Source of the DNA: Rickettsia endosymbiont of Bryobia graminum
GTDB lineage: Bacteria; Pseudomonadota; Alphaproteobacteria; Rickettsiales; Rickettsiaceae
Length of the DNA: 19,543 bases
Assembly (NCBI GenBank): GCA_020881085.1
Contig: JAJIYR010000082.1
Coordinates: 1 to 19,543, forward strand
Reading direction: 5' to 3'
This document shows, piece after piece, positions 1-7,691 of this stretch. Position 1 is the first letter of the stretch; every line of letters begins with the position of its first letter. Position numbers and translations under genes: made by a program. The notes beneath the pieces are model-generated. The model saw only the letters and a program-made list of their open reading frames with translations. It ran no database searches and was not told the origin of the DNA.

Positions 1-74
1 CGTCCGTCTCGTTCTGTCTTATGACGTTCCTTCAACTTCTCTCTTTGTTCTTCTGTCAATACATTCTTACTCAC
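1..74 (-). CDS. IS630-type transposase, N-terminal fragment (runs off window)
   Basis: On the minus strand a GTG at 74-72 opens a frame reading MSKNVLTEEQREKLKERHKT and then ERDGR before the window edge. This basic, helical start with the RH-K-ERDGR element resembles the N-terminal helix-turn-helix of IS630-family transposases as I remember them from Rickettsiales. An in-frame TAG lies three codons upstream of the GTG (with GAC and ATT between), so the start is well bounded; ATT is the only other near-start codon. About 25 residues are visible, so the DDE catalytic domain cannot be assessed. Confidence 0.6.
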   Translation of the reverse strand, partial: MSKNVLTEEQREKLKERHKTERDG

Positions 75-137
75 AATGTCCTAAACTCTACAATAGCTCT
101 CCTATCTTTGCAACCCTTCATTTACTACGAACAGTAT
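1..137 (-). mobile_element. IS630-type insertion sequence, partial (one end)
   Basis: The left edge of the window is the promoter-proximal end of an insertion sequence whose transposase reads leftward out of the window. The element adjoins the surviving C-terminal part of radA, and radA homology begins abruptly at about 136-141. IS630/Tc1-mariner elements insert at TA dinucleotides, and TA pairs lie at 135-138, which fits a junction there. The exact terminus and inverted repeat cannot be defined because the other end is outside the window, so the right boundary given is approximate. Confidence 0.6.
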
Positions 138-489
138 ATCAATGATAATAGCAGTATTAAATGTTCGATTTGGTTTTAATTTATCATCTAGTGAAGTATA
201 TTTAAGCATTGCTGGAGGGCTAAAAATTTCTGATCCAGCTTCTGATTTAGCTGTAGCTGCTGCGTTAATTTCTGCTTCAACTAATAAACCTATTCCAGAA
301 CATAGTATTTTCTTTGGAGAAATTGGCTTATCAGGAGAAATAAGAAAGGTAAATGGAGCAGAAGTAAGGGTAAAAGAAGCAAAAAAATTAGGATTTAATA
401 AATTAATATGCTCAAAACTAGAAAAGCTTCAAGATGAACTAATCTATCCTATTAATAATTTAAAAGAGTTAAAAAACTATCTTGGTTAA
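136..489 (+). pseudogene. radA: radA (sms) C-terminal remnant, 5' part cut off by IS630-type element
   Basis: The frame encodes the C-terminal Lon-protease-like (S5 fold) domain of RadA/Sms, the branch-migration ATPase of homologous recombination. Recognisable family features are MIIAVLNVRFG, VYLSIAGGLKISDPASDLAVA, IFFGEIGLSGEIRKV and EAKKLGFNKLI. About 118 codons remain of a protein usually near 450 residues. The zinc finger, Walker A/B and KNRFG motif should lie to the left and are absent here. The ATG at 142 corresponds to an internal methionine, since homology continues upstream to about 136 (I-S-M). The frame is intact to its TAA, so the interruption may be recent. The 5' part probably lies beyond the insertion sequence outside the window. 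A product starting at 142 would lack all ATPase residues. Confidence 0.82.
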
Positions 490-641
490 GGAGAATATTA
501 CTATAAGGAGTGGCAATACTAAGCTATAGTAGAAAATCTAAAGTATTAGTAAAATCTGTCATCATGAGCTATTAGTATAACGATACAATAATCTTATGGT
601 ATAGCTCTCTACACGCTCTTCTTCCTTAATGAGTCTACAGC
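490..641. other. Intergenic region between radA remnant and small membrane protein gene
   Basis: This 152-bp stretch lies between convergent genes. I see two AAGGAG-like strings near 487-510, without a convincing reading frame behind them, and no strong hairpin with a T-tract. Nothing supportable is annotated here. Confidence 0.4.
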
Positions 642-1058
642 CTATTCTCCACTATTATCATAAGGATTAGCTTGTTGTTCCTGGGGAGTTTTATCTTTAT
701 TAGGTAGTAGGTTATTTAAACGATTTTTTAAAGCTCCTTCGCCAGTAAGTTCTTCATTAGGTTCATATTTTGGAGGATTGCCTAAGCAATGCCAAAATCT
801 AACTAAATGATCCCAATCTGCTCCTAATTTAGGAATGCAATTTTGTGCAGCTCCTTTAGTTGTATCAAGAATTTCTTCTACTGATTCAGTTACATAATCT
901 ATAAAACCTACCTCTTTAAGCCCTTTAGTTACCCAAAATAACACTACTAATGAACTAATAATTATCATAATATACCATTTTCCTATGATACCCCATAAGA
1001 ATAATCCCATAGGGTTAGCTGCCACTAGCTTTTTTAAGGATCCTAATACTTGCCACAT
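642..1058 (-). CDS. Small membrane protein of unknown function (possible DUF2670-type, Rickettsiales)
   Basis: The 138-residue protein starts with a short amphipathic segment, followed by hydrophobic stretches at about residues 17-47 (MGLFLWGIIGKWY, then IMIIISSLVVLFWV), giving one or two membrane segments. The rest is soluble: an acidic helix near 52-68, a region with two Cys (C73, C90) around PKLGADWDHLVRFWHCL, and a polar Pro/Gln/Asn tail. From memory it resembles a Rickettsia-restricted family of unknown function (DUF2670), but this is recall and not a search result. It lies downstream of ccmB on the same strand across a 185-bp gap and has its own good candidate promoter, so it is probably a separate transcript. 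Function unknown. Confidence 0.75.
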   Translation of the reverse strand: MWQVLGSLKKLVAANPMGLFLWGIIGKWYIMIIISSLVVLFWVTKGLKEVGFIDYVTESVEEILDTTKGAAQNCIPKLGADWDHLVRFWHCLGNPPKYEPNEELTGEGALKNRLNNLLPNKDKTPQEQQANPYDNSGE

Positions 1059-1098
1059 AAAATTTATTACCTAAATTATTAAATGTTTTTTCTTTTAT

Positions 1099-1126
1099 AT
1101 AATACAGCTCAGCATCAATATGTGAA
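1099..1126 (-). promoter_or_regulatory. Candidate sigma70 promoter for the small membrane protein gene
   Basis: On the minus strand, TTCACA (-35, positions 1126-1121, 5 of 6 consensus bases) and TATTAT (-10, positions 1104-1099, 5 of 6) are separated by 16 bp. The predicted start near 1092 leaves a leader of about 35 nt before the ATG at 1058. In AT-rich DNA chance -10 boxes are frequent, but the -35 and spacing are good. Confidence 0.5.
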
Positions 1127-1243
1127 TGAGGAGCAATAACCTAACTACTTCATCTAAATTGACTATAAATGATAAGTTAAACTAATTCTATATAAATCAC
1201 AAATTCTTTATCTGATTAAGAATTTTTAGAACTATAATAAATG

Positions 1244-1891
1244 TTAAATGTTGTAAATATTCTTAATTAAATATGATGAAAGATATAATATAATTGGTAA
1301 AAAAATTATATTAATCCCAACCATTACAAAAATATAATTTGTATTTCCATGGTTTTGGATAATAAGTCCTGTAAATATTATACTTGGTATCAATATTGGC
1401 ATAATTAATATTGATAGCAGATTAGTATTAGATCTAAAATAGCTTTGAATTGAGCCAATTAAAATAAGTAAAGCACTAGCTAGAATTAATAGTAATATTA
1501 CAGTGACAGCAATCAAAAAAATTATCTCTGCCTTAATATCAAATAAAATATAAATTATTGGCATATTAAACATTACACTGCTAATAGCAATAAGGAGTAT
1601 TGCTAAAAATTTAGAAATAATAATTTCATTTTCAGTAAAATTTGATAATAGTAATTCTAGATTACCATCCTCAATATCGTTCTTAAAGATTATTTGTGAG
1701 AAACTAATTAGGGCAATCGGTAAAAAAATTACCGAAAAAATAATACCAAATTTTTGTATATTTTCTTGATTATTAATTAGAGCTGTACTGATGAGGCAAA
1801 ATAAAAAAAATATGAAGAGATATTTCGTAAGATTATTAATACGATTTTGAATTAAATATTCCCATTTAATTAATTGTAGTAACTTGGTCAT
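1244..1891 (-). CDS. ccmB: Heme exporter protein CcmB (cytochrome c maturation)
   Basis: CcmB is the membrane subunit of the CcmAB ABC transporter in the system I cytochrome c maturation pathway, which in the CcmABCD complex uses ATP to release holo-CcmE. The 215-residue length matches the family (about 220). Six hydrophobic segments alternate along the protein. The conserved cytoplasmic element D-x-x-D-G-x-L-E is at residues 72-79, and the N-terminal KWEYLIQNR is also typical. It begins only 2 bp after the stop of mnhB, so it is probably co-transcribed with the Mrp-type genes. ccmA and the other ccm genes are not in the window, as is usual for the scattered ccm genes of Rickettsiales. A maturation partner makes sense with the cytochrome c1 gene at 9615-10373. 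Confidence 0.9.
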   Translation of the reverse strand: MTKLLQLIKWEYLIQNRINNLTKYLFIFFLFCLISTALINNQENIQKFGIIFSVIFLPIALISFSQIIFKNDIEDGNLELLLSNFTENEIIISKFLAILLIAISSVMFNMPIIYILFDIKAEIIFLIAVTVILLLILASALLILIGSIQSYFRSNTNLLSILIMPILIPSIIFTGLIIQNHGNTNYIFVMVGINIIFLPIILYLSSYLIKNIYNI

Positions 1892-1893
1892 AG

Positions 1894-2313
1894 TTAATTT
1901 TCAAATTTGCTCATTATAATATATATCAAGCACATTATAGAAGCAACGCATAACCCGACACCTAATTCGATAATAAAAATACCTAAATGTTGAGCTGCTA
2001 ATTTATTATTTAAAATAGAATAATAATTTAAATAATTATCATTAGATAATAATGATATCATACCAGTTGTGGCATAAATTAACACTCCAATAGTAGCAAG
2101 AGTAATTAATGATTCAATAGAAAAATGCTTTTTTAATTTAAATTGACCATGAGCTAAATCAAAAGCAATTATTGCAGAAGCAAATATTACTCCAGATTGA
2201 AAACCACCACCTGGCGATACTTCCCCATTAATTTGAATATATAATCCATATAAAAAGATATATGGAATGATAAAAAGAGTTAAACCTTTGATAATTATAA
2301 AATCTTTAAGCAT
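1894..2313 (-). CDS. mnhB: Mrp-type Na+/H+ antiporter subunit B (MnhB/MrpB)
   Basis: This is a 139-residue hydrophobic protein with four predicted membrane segments. The MnhB signature GEVSPGGGFQSGVI is at residues 30-43, followed by AFDLAHG. MnhB is one subunit of the multisubunit Mrp/Mnh cation/proton antiporter and is also found in Mbh-type complexes. The ATG at 2313-2311 lies inside the end of the upstream MbhDE-like gene (8-nt overlap), which indicates translational coupling. ccmB follows after 2 bp. The large proton-pumping subunits (MnhA N-terminal part, MnhD) are not nearby, so the complex must be completed from genes elsewhere or be unusual. Confidence 0.9.
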   Translation of the reverse strand: MLKDFIIIKGLTLFIIPYIFLYGLYIQINGEVSPGGGFQSGVIFASAIIAFDLAHGQFKLKKHFSIESLITLATIGVLIYATTGMISLLSNDNYLNYYSILNNKLAAQHLGIFIIELGVGLCVASIMCLIYIIMSKFEN

Positions 2314-2878
2314 TGCTATTTTTTTTTAACGTTTTAGAAAACAGTAATAATACCGATATTCCAGCTATTAAAATAACTATAGTTTCTCCAAGCGTATCAT
2401 ATCCTCTATAGCTAGCAAGCAGTGCTGCTACAAAAGATGGAATACCAATATCTTTTTGTGTGTTCTCAGTATAATATTTTGTTAAGTGTTCTTGTAAAGG
2501 AGAGTCAGCTGAACCATATTCTGGTAAATTAAAGTCGGTGTATGATAATAATAGAATAAAAATTAAGCATATAATAGACGAGCTCATTAACCTAATATGT
2601 TTAAGATCATATTTTTGAGGCTTTGGTAATCTATTTAAGAAGCTCAAAGATACGCAAGTGGATAAACAACTTCCTAAAGCTACTTCAGTCATTGCTACAT
2701 CTGGAGCGTCCATTAAAAGATAGGATAGGCTAATAAGTAAGCTAAAAACAGAGCTAGTTATTGTAAGGCTTAATAAAGAATTGCAAAAAATTAGTTTAAT
2801 AGATACTGCGCATAATAGTATAAGAGTAGTAGCAAGTAAGCAAGTGGATAGTTGAAAATTTATTATTTCTGGAATCAT
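2306..2878 (-). CDS. MbhD/MbhE-like protein (DUF4040; equivalent to the MrpA C-terminal region)
   Basis: The 190-residue membrane protein has two parts. Residues 1-85 match the MbhD/DUF4040 domain, with the signature YLLMDAPDVAMTEVALG at 53-69. Residues 145-182 match the MbhE-type segment with YRGYDTLGETIVIL at 157-170. In canonical Mrp systems both lie at the C-terminus of MrpA; in Mbh hydrogenases they are separate subunits. Here they are joined into one short protein without the NuoL-like pump domain. It overlaps mnhB by 8 nt and follows mnhG after 7 nt. The expected role is as part of a cation/proton antiporter membrane arm, inferred from family and context. Confidence 0.85.
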   Translation of the reverse strand: MIPEIINFQLSTCLLATTLILLCAVSIKLIFCNSLLSLTITSSVFSLLISLSYLLMDAPDVAMTEVALGSCLSTCVSLSFLNRLPKPQKYDLKHIRLMSSSIICLIFILLLSYTDFNLPEYGSADSPLQEHLTKYYTENTQKDIGIPSFVAALLASYRGYDTLGETIVILIAGISVLLLFSKTLKKNSNA

Positions 2879-2885
2879 AAATAAT

Positions 2886-3185
2886 TTATTTATCTTTACT
2901 ATAAAAGGGAATTTTGCTTAATAAAGCAGCCTTAGCTATTGCATGCGTTGAAATAGGATTTAATATTAAAATTAATATTACAACAAGAGCCAATTTAAAA
3001 GCGCTAATAAAGTTATTTTGTAAAAAAGCAAGGCCAACAAGAGATAAAGGAACACCACAAGATTCAATTACACCAGCTGCATGGATTTTTGTGTAAAAAT
3101 CTGGAAACCTAAAAAAACCTATGATACCAGAAAATATTGCTATCATTCCTAGAGTAATTAAACTGTAGCCGGTATATATTAGCAT
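2886..3185 (-). CDS. mnhG: Mrp-type Na+/H+ antiporter subunit G (MnhG/MrpG)
   Basis: The 99-residue protein has three hydrophobic segments and the MnhG signature R-F-P-D-F-Y-T-K-I-H-A-A at residues 26-37, with the C-terminal NPISTHAIAKAAL at 76-88. Length and motifs are typical of MnhG/MrpG, a small membrane subunit of multisubunit monovalent cation/proton antiporters. It follows icd by 30 bp on the same strand and precedes the MbhD/E-like and mnhB genes, forming a G-(A C-terminal)-B mini-cluster. An ATG 11 nt upstream of the chosen start is in another frame, so the ATG at 3185-3183 is kept. Confidence 0.9.
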   Translation of the reverse strand: MLIYTGYSLITLGMIAIFSGIIGFFRFPDFYTKIHAAGVIESCGVPLSLVGLAFLQNNFISAFKLALVVILILILNPISTHAIAKAALLSKIPFYSKDK

Positions 3186-3215
3186 ATTCTACTCATATGT
3201 ATTAGGTTAACAATC

Positions 3216-4673
3216 TTACTCCCCCTGAGCAAGTGAAAAACCTGGTTTATTATCAAAATAGAATAAATTTTCAATTTTAATAAAATCTATGTCATTATCA
3301 CTTAATGCTTTTAGTAGGTTAGCTATATATAGATGAGGTATTTGCTCTCCATTTTTTGCCATAAATCGACAACACCAATGATCAGAAATAAGCTCAAATT
3401 TCTTATCTCTAGGCCATAATTTTAATCCCATAGAAGATATAGTTTTTAACTCTAAGTTTTCTAGATTTATTGCTTGGATTTTTGCTGCCATCTCATGGGC
3501 TGACGTAATGTTCATTTGAATAAATACATCGGTACCCATTAGGGTTTTAGCTTCTGTGGTATTAATAGTGTAATTCTGTTGGATATCATTCTGTTCGAAA
3601 GAGGATGGCAAATATTCAGCTATTTTAAGTTTAGAAGGTTTTTGCCCTAATCTTTTAATTACTTCCTGAGAAAATTCTTTTGTACCTACTTTTTTACTGG
3701 AGATGTTTTGATCAAAAATATCTCCAGTATGAATACCGTCCTCAATTGTTTTTTTCCACGCATTTTCTATTGTAGTTGCAATGTCCCCTTGTCCTATATG
3801 TACTAGCATCATAATTGCTGCATTAAGTAAGCCAGAGGGGTTAGCTATATTTTGATCTGCAATTGTTGGGGCTGAACCATGAATTGCTTCAAATAAAGCA
3901 TAATCACTACCTATATTTGCTGATCCAGCTAGACCAACTGATCCAGAAATTTCTGCAGTTACATCTGAAATAATATCACCATAAAGATTTGAAGTAACAA
4001 CAACATCAAACGTTCCTGGTTGTGTGGCGAGGCGTGCTGTTCCTATATCTACTATATAATAATCACTTTCAATTTGAGGATAGTCATTTTTTATTTCATC
4101 GAAGACTTTATGAAAAATTCCGTCAGAAAGTTTCATAATATTATCTTTACTAAAGCAGGTAACTTTTTTACGATTATTTTTTATCGCATATTCAAAAGCA
4201 TATCTAATAATCCTTTCACTACCAATACGACTAATTAATTTTAATGACTCATAAACATTATGAGTTTGTCTATATTCTATGCCAGCATAGAGATCTTCAA
4301 TATTTTCACGTATTATAACAACATTAAGATTAGGATGTAATGTTTCAACAAAAGGAGCATAGGAAATAGCAGGGCGAACATTTGCATAGAGTGATAAAGC
4401 TTTTCTAAGCGTAACATTTAAGCTTTTATACCCCCCACCTAATGGAGTAGTAATTGGGGCTTTTAAAAGTACTCTGGTTCGAGCTAACGATTCCCAAGTA
4501 TTTTCTGCAATCCCTGAGGTGTAATTTCTCTTATATAATTTTTCACCTACTTCAACTACTTCAACTCGTATTCTTGCTTCTGCTTCTTTTAGAATATCAA
4601 GAACCGCTTGCATTATTTCTGGACCAATTCCATCACCATAAGCAACGGTTATAGGAATAATTTCTTTAATCAT
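3216..4673 (-). CDS. icd: Isocitrate dehydrogenase (NADP-dependent type), TCA cycle
   Basis: The enzyme oxidatively decarboxylates isocitrate to 2-oxoglutarate. Numbering from the ATG at 4673, visible features are PITVAYGDGIGPEIM at 7-21, the substrate-binding S84-x-N86 and R90 in GGGYKSLNVTLRK, R100, R122 and Y129 in IIRENIEDLYAGIEYR, K176, the metal-binding D233 and D237 (NLYGDIISD), and the nucleotide-binding HGSAPTIADQ from H265. It has the extra C-terminal domain (about residues 340-485) of the long, Thermus-like IDH form, also known in Rickettsia. The frame can be extended upstream to a TTG at 4685, but the ATG at 4673 gives the expected N-terminus. This start overlaps the skp stop by 8 nt (ATGATTAA), implying coupling. 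Cofactor preference is not resolved here. Confidence 0.93.
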   Translation of the reverse strand: MIKEIIPITVAYGDGIGPEIMQAVLDILKEAEARIRVEVVEVGEKLYKRNYTSGIAENTWESLARTRVLLKAPITTPLGGGYKSLNVTLRKALSLYANVRPAISYAPFVETLHPNLNVVIIRENIEDLYAGIEYRQTHNVYESLKLISRIGSERIIRYAFEYAIKNNRKKVTCFSKDNIMKLSDGIFHKVFDEIKNDYPQIESDYYIVDIGTARLATQPGTFDVVVTSNLYGDIISDVTAEISGSVGLAGSANIGSDYALFEAIHGSAPTIADQNIANPSGLLNAAIMMLVHIGQGDIATTIENAWKKTIEDGIHTGDIFDQNISSKKVGTKEFSQEVIKRLGQKPSKLKIAEYLPSSFEQNDIQQNYTINTTEAKTLMGTDVFIQMNITSAHEMAAKIQAINLENLELKTISSMGLKLWPRDKKFELISDHWCCRFMAKNGEQIPHLYIANLLKALSDNDIDFIKIENLFYFDNKPGFSLAQGE

Positions 4674-5232
4674 ATGCAACTTCAATATTTTTTAATTTAT
4701 TATTTAGTGTTTCGATTATTTCATTAGTAATATTTAAAGTGTTTCTAGAAAATAATATTGTGGTACTAGACATTACAACATCAATATCATATTTTTTTGC
4801 TGAATTAGTTATAATATCCATTATAACATCTTGCACTTTTCCCATTGCTTCACTATGAGATTGATCAAGACGTGTTTTGCGTTCTTGAATCTTTTTTCTT
4901 ACTAAATTAACTTGCTTACTAAATTTATGAAGTTCATTGTTAAAATCATCTTCACTTAAAGATTTACGTTTTGCAACTAATTTAGTTTCTATTTCTTTAA
5001 GTTCAGTTTCTTTTTTTAACATATCTTGTTGGATTTTTTTACTTATATTATCTACAGATTTTCTAACAGATTGAATTGCTATAGAAGCTTCTAAAACAGA
5101 TTGGATATCTACAATAGCAATCCTTGCTAAAAAGTTATTTTTATTATTTGGTATAGAAGAAGCATAAGTTGTCATTGAGAAACTTATTATTATACAAATT
5201 ATTGTTATCAACCAGTTATAATATTTTTTCAT
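4666..5232 (-). CDS. skp: Periplasmic chaperone Skp/OmpH
   Basis: The 188-residue protein has an N-terminal signal peptide (KK then a hydrophobic core, cleavage probably after TTYAS near residues 21-25) and the conserved start of the mature domain ARIAIVDIQSVLEAS at about 36-50. A long charged coiled-coil region (about 55-140, rich in Lys/Glu) corresponds to the Skp tentacles. Skp holds unfolded outer-membrane proteins in the periplasm and delivers them to BamA, whose gene lies just upstream. That bamA-skp neighbourhood is conserved widely. Between them is a 17-bp perfect hairpin ending 12 nt before this start. No clear Shine-Dalgarno is visible before the ATG (CTACGTAT spacer), so initiation may depend on local structure. 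Confidence 0.92.
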   Translation of the reverse strand: MKKYYNWLITIICIIISFSMTTYASSIPNNKNNFLARIAIVDIQSVLEASIAIQSVRKSVDNISKKIQQDMLKKETELKEIETKLVAKRKSLSEDDFNNELHKFSKQVNLVRKKIQERKTRLDQSHSEAMGKVQDVIMDIITNSAKKYDIDVVMSSTTILFSRNTLNITNEIIETLNNKLKNIEVAYD

Positions 5233-5244
5233 ATACGTAGATGA

Positions 5245-5285
5245 AATTTAGGTTAGTCTTAAATATTATAAGACTAACCTAAATT
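5245..5285 (-). terminator. 17-bp perfect hairpin between bamA and skp (attenuator or processing site)
   Basis: AATTTAGGTTAGTCTTA at 5245-5261 and its exact reverse complement at 5269-5285 flank a 7-nt loop. The hairpin begins 1 nt after the bamA stop codon and ends 12 nt before the skp start. Read along the operon strand it is followed by TTTCATC, with no long T-run, so it is a weak intrinsic terminator at best. It may partially terminate, stabilise the bamA mRNA 3' end, or mark a processing site that separates bamA from skp expression. Confidence 0.6.
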
Positions 5286-5286
5286 A

Positions 5287-7596
5287 TTAAAAATGTGTAG
5301 AGAATTTTAGATGAAATGTTTGTTTTTCATCATAACGCTTTTTCTTAATTGGAAAACCCCAATCTAATCTAATAGGTGCAAAGCGAGTTACCCATATAAC
5401 TCCAAAACCAACTGAAGCTCGTAGTGATTTATCGTTGTAAAAATCATCTTTGCTTCGGTTCTTGAATTTTCCTACTCCCCATACGCTACCTGCATCCATA
5501 AATATTGCTCCAGTTAGATTAAATTCTTCTGGTAATCCAGTAGGGAAATTTAACTCAGTTGATAAGGTATAGTATTTTAATCCTCCAAGAGTTTCAGATG
5601 TTGTTTTCTCTCTTGGACCAACCCCACTAGGAGCAAAACCTCTTAAAGTATAATCACCTAAATTGTAACGATCGGAAATTCTAACGGTTTTATTTTGAAT
5701 TCCTGCAATATTACCAGCAGTTGCTGCTAGTTTCACAGTAAGTTTATTATTGATAAAGGATTTAAAATATTTACCATCTACTTCATGCTTTAAGTATTTA
5801 TTATTTCCTCCAAGACCAGCAAATTCTTGTAAAGCTGTTAAGATATAACCATTTTTAGGTACAATTCTACTATCAAGCTTATCGTAAGTAAAAGTTTGTC
5901 CGATACTTGAGGTAACAAATTTGCCAAGCTGATCATTTAAAAAGATAGAATTTGACTTAGTTGGAGATTTTAGATGATCTCTTTTAATAGTATATTCAAT
6001 TTCATGAGACAAATCTTTTGTAATCTCATAACCAAGAGAAGTTCTGAGCCCTATAGTATCTAATGTATAGTTTTGATCACCTTGGGATAAGAAAGATACC
6101 CCATGGCCAACATGATTTTTAAAAATATTAACACCTAGTGAAAGATTTCGATCTAAGAAATAAGGTTCAGTTATTCCGGCATATAAGCTTGATGACCTTT
6201 TACCAACTTGTACACTAGCATTTAGAATTTTCCCAGTACCAACAAGGTTACGCTCTAAGAAATTAACGCCACCAAACAATCCCCCAGCGGTGTTATATCC
6301 TAAATCAAAACCTATAGAGGATGTTGATTTTTCTTCTACATTGATTTTGATATCATACTTATCCTTTCTCTTAGTAGGTGTAACGTTTATATCAACCTTT
6401 TCAAAATAATCTAAATTACGTAGATTTTTATCACCATCTTCAATATAAGAACGGTTAAAAATATCTCCTTCAGCAATATCAAATTCCCTTCTAATAACTT
6501 TATCTTCAGTTTTTAAATTGTTAGTAATATTTATTTGATTAATATATGCTTTATCAGCTTTTTCTATAACAAATTTAATATCAATAGTATTATCAAAATT
6601 GCGGTTAGTGGTATCTGGTTCAACATTAATTCCAGGATAACCTTGGCTAGCAAAATAAGAAGATATATTTTCTGATATTTTATTTAATTCTTTATTATTA
6701 AAAACGTTATCTTGTTTAATGGTAATATATTTATTTAACTGTTCTACATTAATATTTGGTAATTTACTTTCAATAGATATCTTACCAAACTTATATTTTT
6801 GACCTTCTTCAATTGAGAAAGTAATAGTAAAATATTCTTTGGTAGGGTTAAGTTCAACTATCGCTGAAATAACACGGAAATCTGCAAATCCTACGGATTG
6901 ATAAAAATCTTTTAATAATTCTTTATCATATTCTAAACGATCTGGATCGTATGTATCATTTGTTTCTAGAAAGCTAAACCACCTAGCATACTTTGTCATA
7001 ATGATAGAATGTAACTCATTATCACGATAATTATTATTACCATTAAAATAGATATTTCTTACAATAGTTTTAGGGCCTTCTGTAATATCAAAAATTACTT
7101 GGACTCTACCATTTTTTTGTTTTTCTATTTTAGCAGTAACATTACTAGAAAAACGCCCTGATTTTTTATATAATTCCTTGATTCTTTCAGTATCCAATTG
7201 AATCTTAGCTGGGCTTAGCGATTCACCTGCTATTGTAAGTAATTCTTTATAAATTTGAGGAGATTTTATTTTAGAATTTCCTTTAATTAGGACTTTAGTT
7301 ACAAAAGGAGTTTCCGTTACTTTTACTATTAAATTACCATCATCATGAAATTTAATATGAATATTTTCAAATAAAGATATTGCATATAAGCTTTTAATAG
7401 CAGCATCTTCTTTTGTTAAAGTATATGCCTCTCCTACACGAAGCTTTAAATAATTTTCTATAGTAGAGCTTTCTATTCTATTATTACCTTGAACAGTAAT
7501 TCTTTTTATATTTTCAGCTGATAGTGCAGAGAGATTATATAAAACTGTTGTTGCTAGGATAGTTAGCTTGATACTTGACTTAATAGTTTGTTTCAC
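5287..7596 (-). CDS. bamA: Outer membrane assembly factor BamA (Omp85)
   Basis: BamA is the essential Omp85 insertase of the BAM complex, folding beta-barrel proteins into the outer membrane. The 769-residue protein has a signal peptide (about 1-27, hydrophobic then SALSA), five periplasmic POTRA domains from about residue 30 to 415 (first strand IKRITVQGNNRIESSTI), and a C-terminal 16-strand barrel from about 420. The conserved loop-6 motif LRGF is at 651-654 (R652), and the protein ends in an aromatic residue (FHLKFSTHF), the usual barrel-sorting signal. Length is typical. It follows rseP after a 181-bp spacer and precedes skp, a conserved envelope-biogenesis order in Proteobacteria. Confidence 0.96.
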   Translation of the reverse strand: MKQTIKSSIKLTILATTVLYNLSALSAENIKRITVQGNNRIESSTIENYLKLRVGEAYTLTKEDAAIKSLYAISLFENIHIKFHDDGNLIVKVTETPFVTKVLIKGNSKIKSPQIYKELLTIAGESLSPAKIQLDTERIKELYKKSGRFSSNVTAKIEKQKNGRVQVIFDITEGPKTIVRNIYFNGNNNYRDNELHSIIMTKYARWFSFLETNDTYDPDRLEYDKELLKDFYQSVGFADFRVISAIVELNPTKEYFTITFSIEEGQKYKFGKISIESKLPNINVEQLNKYITIKQDNVFNNKELNKISENISSYFASQGYPGINVEPDTTNRNFDNTIDIKFVIEKADKAYINQINITNNLKTEDKVIRREFDIAEGDIFNRSYIEDGDKNLRNLDYFEKVDINVTPTKRKDKYDIKINVEEKSTSSIGFDLGYNTAGGLFGGVNFLERNLVGTGKILNASVQVGKRSSSLYAGITEPYFLDRNLSLGVNIFKNHVGHGVSFLSQGDQNYTLDTIGLRTSLGYEITKDLSHEIEYTIKRDHLKSPTKSNSIFLNDQLGKFVTSSIGQTFTYDKLDSRIVPKNGYILTALQEFAGLGGNNKYLKHEVDGKYFKSFINNKLTVKLAATAGNIAGIQNKTVRISDRYNLGDYTLRGFAPSGVGPREKTTSETLGGLKYYTLSTELNFPTGLPEEFNLTGAIFMDAGSVWGVGKFKNRSKDDFYNDKSLRASVGFGVIWVTRFAPIRLDWGFPIKKKRYDEKQTFHLKFSTHF

Positions 7597-7691
7597 AAGA
7601 CCCTGGACTTTTATAATTAAAATTTCAATAGACTTCCTACATAATTCACTCTAGTTGGTATTTTTTTGTTGAACTTGTCTCTATTCCTCAT

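Noticed and set aside
2914..3096. 60-codon plus-strand open frame inside mnhG
   Set aside because: It is antisense to a gene with clear MnhG motifs and its translation shows no family features.
4020..4654. Two plus-strand open frames (72 and 66 codons) inside icd
   Set aside because: They are antisense to conserved icd coding sequence; their composition is what the opposite strand of AT-rich codons gives.
4673..4685. TTG at 4685 as the icd start
   Set aside because: The ATG four codons downstream gives the expected Icd N-terminus and couples to the skp stop; the TTG has no better ribosome binding site.
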